The notes under the pieces: generated by a model
What the model was told of the DNA's origin: nothing
Database searches by the model: none
Seen by the model: the letters and a program-made list of their open reading frames with translations, nothing else
Made by a program: the position numbers and the translations under genes
Part shown: in pieces, positions 62,882 to 64,000 of the stretch
How the letters are laid out: each line of letters starts with the position of its first letter
Position numbering within the stretch: the stretch's first letter is position 1
From: Sphingobacterium faecium
Lineage (GTDB): Bacteria; Bacteroidota; Bacteroidia; Sphingobacteriales; Sphingobacteriaceae
Direction of reading: 5' to 3'
Assembly (NCBI RefSeq): GCF_003054045.1
Contig: NZ_QBKH01000004.1
Span: forward strand, 434,001 to 498,000
DNA: 64,000 bases

Positions 62882-64000
62882 TTATGACATGTGTACCATT
62901 AAAACACTGATATCCGATGGTGATACTCCTGATATTCTGGAAGCTTGACCTAGTGTTCTTGGTTTTACTTGAGCTAACTTTTGTCGCGCTTCTATAGATA
63001 ATGAAACTAAAGATGAATAATCAAACTCTGGATTGATTTCACGATCCTCCATTTTTTTCATGCGATTAACAATCTCCATTTCTTTCTCAAAGTAGCTTTC
63101 ATATTTGACCTTAATTTCCGCTTGCTCTATGGTCTCTTTGTCAAATTGGTTTAAGTATGATCCAAAATCTACATCCCCTTTTGCAAGATCATTAATATTG
63201 ATTTGCGGTCTTCCCAATAGATTGACAAGTTTCGTTTTTTGAGAAATCAGGCTTGATCCTACTTCTTCAAGTATCGGATTCATTTTGTCTACTGTAGTTG
63301 AATTCTGTTTTAGATACTGAATAATGTTATCTGAGTTTTTGATTTTCTCATTCACTTTATTCAATCGTTCCTCTCCTACTAATCCAAGTTTGTGTGCTAT
63401 TGGTGTAAGTCTAATATCAGCATTGTCTTGTCTTAATAGTAAACGGTGCTCAGCACGTGAAGTAAACATACGATAAGGTTCATCAGTTCCTTTCGTCACT
63501 AAATCATCAATAAGTACGCCGATGTAAGATTCAGATCTTTTTAAGATTAATTCCTTATCATCATTGATTCGTTGATGTGCATTGATACCTGCTATGAATC
63601 CTTGTGCGGCTGCTTCTTCATATCCAGTAGTCCCATTGATCTGCCCTGCAAAAAAGAGATGCTTTACAATAAGAGTTTCCAATGTTAGATCGAGTTGCAT
63701 CGGTGGAAAGAAATCATACTCGATGGCATACCCAGGTCTGTACATTTTCGCATTTTCAAATCCTGGAATTAGTCTTAGCGCTTTTTGCTGTACATCTTCT
63801 GGCAATGAAGTAGAGAAACCATTTACGTAAATCTCGACAGTATTCCATCCCTCTGGTTCGACAAAGATCTGGTGTCTTTCGCGTTCTGCAAATCGGTTGA
63901 TTTTATCTTCTATGGATGGACAGTAACGTGGACCTAAACCTTTAATTCTCCCTGTAAACATGGGCGACCTTTCGAATCCAGTCTTCAACATTTCATGTAC
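62882..64000 (-). CDS. mnmG: tRNA uridine-5-carboxymethylaminomethyl modification enzyme MnmG, 5' end missing
   Basis: C-terminal part (about 372 codons, in frame to the window edge) of MnmG/GidA, the FAD enzyme that, with MnmE, installs the cmnm group at the wobble uridine of several tRNAs. Seen: [24 protein letters not shown], the [18 protein letters not shown] segment, [22 protein letters not shown] and the C-terminal [15 protein letters not shown] full MnmG is about 620 residues, so about 250 N-terminal residues lie beyond 64000. The gene (gidA) is a classic neighbour of replication origins. Confidence 0.97.
   Translation of the reverse strand, partial: VHEMLKTGFERSPMFTGRIKGLGPRYCPSIEDKINRFAERERHQIFVEPEGWNTVEIYVNGFSTSLPEDVQQKALRLIPGFENAKMYRPGYAIEYDFFPPMQLDLTLETLIVKHLFFAGQINGTTGYEEAAAQGFIAGINAHQRINDDKELILKRSESYIGVLIDDLVTKGTDEPYRMFTSRAEHRLLLRQDNADIRLTPIAHKLGLVGEERLNKVNEKIKNSDNIIQYLKQNSTTVDKMNPILEEVGSSLISQKTKLVNLLGRPQININDLAKGDVDFGSYLNQFDKETIEQAEIKVKYESYFEKEMEIVNRMKKMEDREINPEFDYSSLVSLSIEARQKLAQVKPRTLGQASRISGVSPSDISVLMVHMS

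Noticed and set aside
1..64000. tRNA, rRNA, insertion-sequence or prophage signals
   Set aside because: I saw no tRNA-like T-loop sequence with matching stems, no transposase or phage genes and no target-site duplications; a dedicated tRNA search could still reveal something.

Overview
The window looks like chromosomal DNA from a member of the Bacteroidota, most probably Sphingobacteriaceae (Sphingobacterium- or Pedobacter-like). The DNA is AT-rich. Several genes have a Bacteroidota-type -7 box (TAnnTTTG) upstream, and the ribosomal cluster carries the small DUF4295 gene. Lineage markers include GldH, a Cys-rich RicT-like PSP1 protein, BshC (bacillithiol), an Oar-like TonB receptor, MqnD (futalosine menaquinone route) and many short lipoproteins. 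I see no insertion sequence, prophage, CRISPR array, rRNA or tRNA. Most genes are conserved housekeeping genes.

Layout. 1-4.5 kb: a lipoprotein, a phosphohexomutase, a Nudix hydrolase and an uncharacterised protein. 4.5-12.3 kb: an amidase lipoprotein, glycine decarboxylase gcvP and a large TonB-dependent receptor. 12.4-17.3 kb (minus): bshC, rimO, ftsY, DUF4295, rpmG, rpmB. 17.5-24.3 kb: recO, small membrane proteins, a cold-shock protein, SIMPL, DUF4112, DUF4359, a TruC-like pseudouridine synthase and gcvT. 24.4-33 kb (mostly minus): rhodanese, GNAT, a thiamine-pyrophosphokinase-like protein that seems to have lost its active site, an M20 peptidase, SPOR, secA, mqnD and surE. 33.4-37.1 kb (plus): an AEC transporter and the uronate cassette kduI-DUF4861-kduD. 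37.1-42.2 kb: an exported formylglycine-generating-enzyme-like protein with a partner, a DUF2314 lipoprotein, nadD-gmk-yicC and a CAP protein. 42.2-51.7 kb: two DedA proteins, dnaN, a delta'-type clamp-loader subunit, ricT-like, gldH, lpxK, two small LTxxQ-like exported proteins and dnaA. 52-57.1 kb: dxs, scpA, thiL, nadA. 59-64 kb: nadB, a gamma-carbonic anhydrase, an Ig-like lipoprotein and the 3' part of mnmG (gidA), which runs off the end.

The most interesting stretch is the roughly 1.9 kb gene-free, very AT-rich interval between the divergent nadA and nadB genes (57103-59015). It has three perfect DnaA boxes (TTATNCACA), at least six one-mismatch boxes, an AT-rich tract beside a box cluster, and a family of degenerate repeats of about 50 bp. 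dnaA, dnaN and mnmG all lie within about 15 kb. I interpret it as the chromosomal replication origin. A 14-base sequence containing a DnaA-box variant is identical between this interval and the dnaA upstream region, which suggests DnaA autoregulation.

Functional links: nadA, nadB and nadD cover de novo NAD synthesis. gcvP and gcvT are two of the glycine cleavage components (gcvH is not here). dnaA, dnaN, the delta' subunit, scpA and recO are replication, segregation and repair functions. secA and ftsY are protein targeting. kduI and kduD process unsaturated uronates, although no polysaccharide lyase or SusCD pair is present.
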